A stretch of 64,000 nucleotides of DNA, taken from positions 142,001 to 206,000 of the forward strand of contig CANXME010001996.1 in NCBI GenBank assembly GCA_948144175.1, written 5' to 3'. Source of the DNA: Closterium sp. NIES-65 (taxonomy: Eukaryota; Streptophyta; Zygnematophyceae; Desmidiales; Closteriaceae). This document shows, piece after piece, positions 61,536-64,000 of the stretch; position 1 is the first letter of the stretch, and every line of letters starts with the position of its first letter. The notes below the pieces were generated by a model. That model was not told the DNA's origin. It saw only the letters and a list, made by a program, of their open reading frames with translations, and did no database searches. The position numbers and the translations under genes were made by a program.

Positions 61536-62855
61536 ATAATAGTCACAGCATACATGGCAGCAAGAATAGCATCAAAGTCAAGGTCAAAGATAGCTACTCC
61601 CGCCCTAGACAACTCGCCACAGCGAGGCATCTCAGTGGCCTCAGGGAACTGGTGACGCCAAGCGTCCGTAACGCGGCCAAAGCAGCGCTGGGTGGAGTGC
61701 GCACCCCCGCAATGCTCACCCGCGCGGTCGCCGGTGCGCAGGACGTAGGTGCACGGACCAGTACCCCCACCCCGCTGGCGTGCAGCGTACAACTTACGGA
61801 GCTGTTGCTGCTGCTGGCGCTGACCACCACCAGAGCCGACCCTCTGCGCAGCGCCACCCCGACCAGCTCCACCTCCTCCGCCTCCGCCTCCTCCTCCGCC
61901 ACCACCTCCGCCACCTCCGCTCCCACCGCCACCGCCGCCTCCACCTCCGCCTCCACTGCCGCCACCGACACCTCCACCCCCGCCACCACTCCCACCACCA
62001 CCCTCACCCCCTCCACCGGCTCCACCGCCACCTCCACCAACCCCGCCAGCTCCTCCAGCGCCCTTGCCCCCCTTGCCCTTGCCTGTGCGGCGCTTCCCCG
62101 AAGGGGCAGAAGCAGCGCCGACCGACTCGAAACCAACGAGGTCGGTCGCAGCAGTAGAAGCAACAGAGGGCAAGAGGGGTGAGGGAGAACACCCCTCAAA
62201 GACGGTGGTGCGAGGGTCACCACGAGAGGCTCCTACAGCGACTATGCTCTTCTTTGCTGCTAGGAGGGACTTCTCGAGGAGGTCAATGGTGAGAGTGGTG
62301 GGGCAAACTGAGAGGAAGTGGTCACTGACTACGCGGAGAGAGTCAGGGAGCCGTGCGACTATGTAGTAGAGGGTGATGTACATGGGGGGGGAGGTTCTTG
62401 GCCCAGAACTCAGCAGGAAGCGCAGCGCGGTAGCGAGTGTCACTAGTGCGGAGGTGCGTAATGAGGTCAGTGACTGTGGGAAAGGCAGCAAGGTCAGGGA
62501 AGAAGTACGGTAGCATGAGGCGGCTCAGTGCAGCAGTGGCAGGGGAGGAGTAGCGTGCAACTACAGCGTCGTACAAGGTCTGAGCACTCTTGTACTGGCT
62601 AAAGTGCGCACGCTCGGAGGTAGGCAGGTGGCGACGCACAGCAAGACGAGCAGCAGCATCGCGTGTGGCCCACTGTGAGCGAACAGTGGCGTCAGCATCA
62701 GCAGCAAGGGCAGGAGAGGCACGAGAGGTGAGGTCAAAGAGGGAGAGACCGTCTGCCCTATCGCACTATAAGAATAGCTGCAGGTCATCTATCCAGACGT
62801 AAAAGTCAATGGCTTGACCCTCAGCGTCAAAAGCAAGGACACTAAGGGTAGCCAT
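61536..62855 (-). pseudogene. gag of copy A2
   Basis: ATG at 62855 (MATLSVLAFDAEGQAIDF). TAG soon follows LQLFL, where A reads CAG (LQLFLQCDRADG). Gag core: HLPTSERAHFSQYKSAQTL, YDAVVARYSSPATAAL. The C run before MYITLY is shorter (8 after CT), shifting the frame. Then FEGCSPSPLLPS, the polyglycine region (61860-62050) and C-X13-C-X3-H-X4-C beginning CTYVLRTGDRAGEHC. Ends at the F2 junction. This copy contains the ~105-bp stretch missing from copy A. Confidence 0.87.
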
Positions 62856-63720
62856 GACAGCAGTAGTCTAGCAGCGCGAACAGTAGGGTAAGGGCAGTGC
62901 AGTGACAGAGGCGCTGCTCTTACCGGACAGGGCGGCTCGGGCGGCTCGGCGGTGCAGGCGGCTCGGCTGCAGGGCGACTCGGCGGCTCGGCTGCTGGGCG
63001 GCTCGGCTGCTGGGCGGCTCGGCTGCAGGGCGACTCGGCAGCTCGGCTGCTGGGCGGCTTGGCGGCTCGGCTGCTGTGCGGCTCGGCGGCTCTGCGGCTC
63101 GGCGGCTCGACGGCTCGGCTGCTCGGATGCTGGGCGGCTCGGTGGCTCGGCTGCTGGGCGGCTCGGCGGCTCGTCGGCTTGGCTGCTGGGCAGCTCGGCG
63201 GCGGTGACTCCTGCCTCAGGGACGGCAGCGGCCGGCCGCTAGGGGCCGCGAAGGGCGGCGGAGGGGCCGTGAAGGGCGGCACTAGGGGCCGCCGAGGGCG
63301 GCGACGGGCCCTGAGGAGGCCGCGGAAGGCGGCTCAAGCTGCCGCGAGGGGGACGTAAGGGGCCAACGGGTGGGCCCGTAAGGGTAGGGCGAGGGGCCGT
63401 AAGGGGCCGTAAGGGCGGCTTGAGGGGCCGTACGGGCGGCGCGATGGGCCGTAAGGGCGGAGTTAGAAGCCGTAAGGGCGGAACGAGGGGACGTAAGGGC
63501 GGCACGAGGGGCCGTAAGGGCGGTTCGACGGGCCGTAAGGGCGGCGCTAGGAAGCCGTGAGAGGGCCGCTAAGGGCGACGCGACGGGGCCGTGAGGGGCC
63601 TAGCAAGGGCGCGACGGTAGGGAGAGGGCACGGGGTGCGACTCGGGCCTGAGCGAAGCGCGCTCCGGGCTGGAAAAAAAATTCGTGGTGGTGGGCCCTAG
63701 GAATCGTTCCCACTAGGGAA
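62856..63720 (-). other. GC-rich leader of A2 with GGCGGCTCGG repeats
   Basis: 62935-63200 is an array of GCTGGGCGGCTCGG and related words, as in copy A. 63240-63600 is rich in GGGGCCGTAAGGGCGG-like words. No conserved protein. The 21-bp minisatellite of copy A is absent. Confidence 0.7.
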
Positions 63721-63734
63721 CCTGCTCGATACGA

Positions 63735-63862
63735 TGAGAAGAAACGAGGAATGAATCAACTATGAAAGAGTTGGGTACGAGTACTAACCCTTATTGGGTT
63801 TTACCCCTTATGGGCTACCCCACTACAGCCTACACAAATGTATAAGCTATAATGTTCTGACA
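63735..63862 (-). repeat. 5' LTR of A2 (128 bp)
   Basis: On the minus strand TGTCAGAACATTATAGC to CGTTTCTTCTCA. The following PBS reads TCGTATCGAGCAGG, with the first G of TGG changed to C. Confidence 0.88.
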
Positions 63863-64000
63863 CCGTTCGCATCTGGTCCAAGCCGGCGTGTAACTCCGTA
63901 ATTTTTCGTACGGAATTATCACCGTTTTCCTCCATTTGGCCATTTACAGAAAGATTTGCGACAAAAATAAATGAATTCTAGGCGCTGATCATCTTACTAT
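63863..64000. other. Flanking DNA, nothing recognised
   Basis: Short AT-rich unique stretch. CGTAATTTTTCGTACGGAAT forms a small imperfect palindrome. CCGTT next to the LTR would be the target duplication, but its partner is gone. Confidence 0.4.

Larger units (their letters stand above)
61536..63862 (-). mobile_element. Family A copia, copy A2 (5' LTR, leader, gag)
   Basis: Minus strand: LTR 63862-63735, PBS region, GC-rich leader, gag cut by the F2 insertion right after MYAVTI. The remaining pol is not found on the far side of F2, so it was lost. The right flank 63863-64000 is unlike any element here. Confidence 0.9.

Overview
This window is eukaryotic nuclear DNA and is built almost entirely of nested, mostly broken transposable elements. 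Signs of the green plant lineage are LTR retrotransposons of the Ty1/copia order (protease-integrase-RT-RNase H), a primer-binding site identical to the plant initiator-Met type (TGGTATCAGAGC), and a Mutator-like (MULE) transposase with a SWIM zinc finger split by a GTAAGT...AG intron. The GC-rich elements and AT-rich unique DNA would suit a streptophyte alga or early land plant, but the species is not proven. No rRNA, tRNA or clear host gene was recognised.

Layout. 1-4921: copia family A, minus strand, 5' two thirds. 4922-8160 (copy C) and 8032-13376 (copy B): two plus-strand family A copies sharing one 129-bp LTR. 13377-13970: ~182-bp satellite hit by a solo LTR with a 5-bp target duplication. 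13971-15608: AT-rich, nothing recognised. 15609-20400: copia D, decayed, fused in frame at its RT to copia I (20400-22364). 22365-22913: 5' end of another family A copy. 23110-25870 and 32780-38491: inverted arrays of a 10-bp repeat enclosing a MULE transposase pseudogene (26273-30246) and a small terminal-inverted-repeat element. 38492-42897 (minus) and 44553-47177 (plus): two halves of copia family G around a family A fragment (42898-44552). One G LTR holds a ~1.17-kb (AC)n tract. 47178-53279: copia F1, plus strand, RT deleted. 53280-54448: 3' end and LTR of copia H. 54449-61535: copia F2, minus strand, nearly full structure but decayed. 61536-63862: family A copy A2, minus strand, 5' end. 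63863-64000: flanking DNA.

How the parts work together. Each copia encodes Gag (particle), aspartic protease, integrase, reverse transcriptase and RNase H as one polyprotein; LTRs carry promoter and polyadenylation signals, and the PBS and polypurine tract prime the two DNA strands. No copy here is complete and open from Gag to RNase H. The best open segments are B pol (two nonsense codons), G1 integrase tail-RT, A3 Gag-protease and F1 Gag-protease-integrase. Many nonsense codons are CAG to TAG changes, as expected if silenced copies decay by deamination of methylated cytosine in CHG context.

The most unusual structures are the MULE pseudogene between kilobase-scale inverted decamer arrays (foldback-like), the tiny ~127-bp LTRs of family A with an atypical C-X13-C-X3-H-X4-C Gag motif, and an LTR with heat-shock-element-like motifs upstream of a TATA box.
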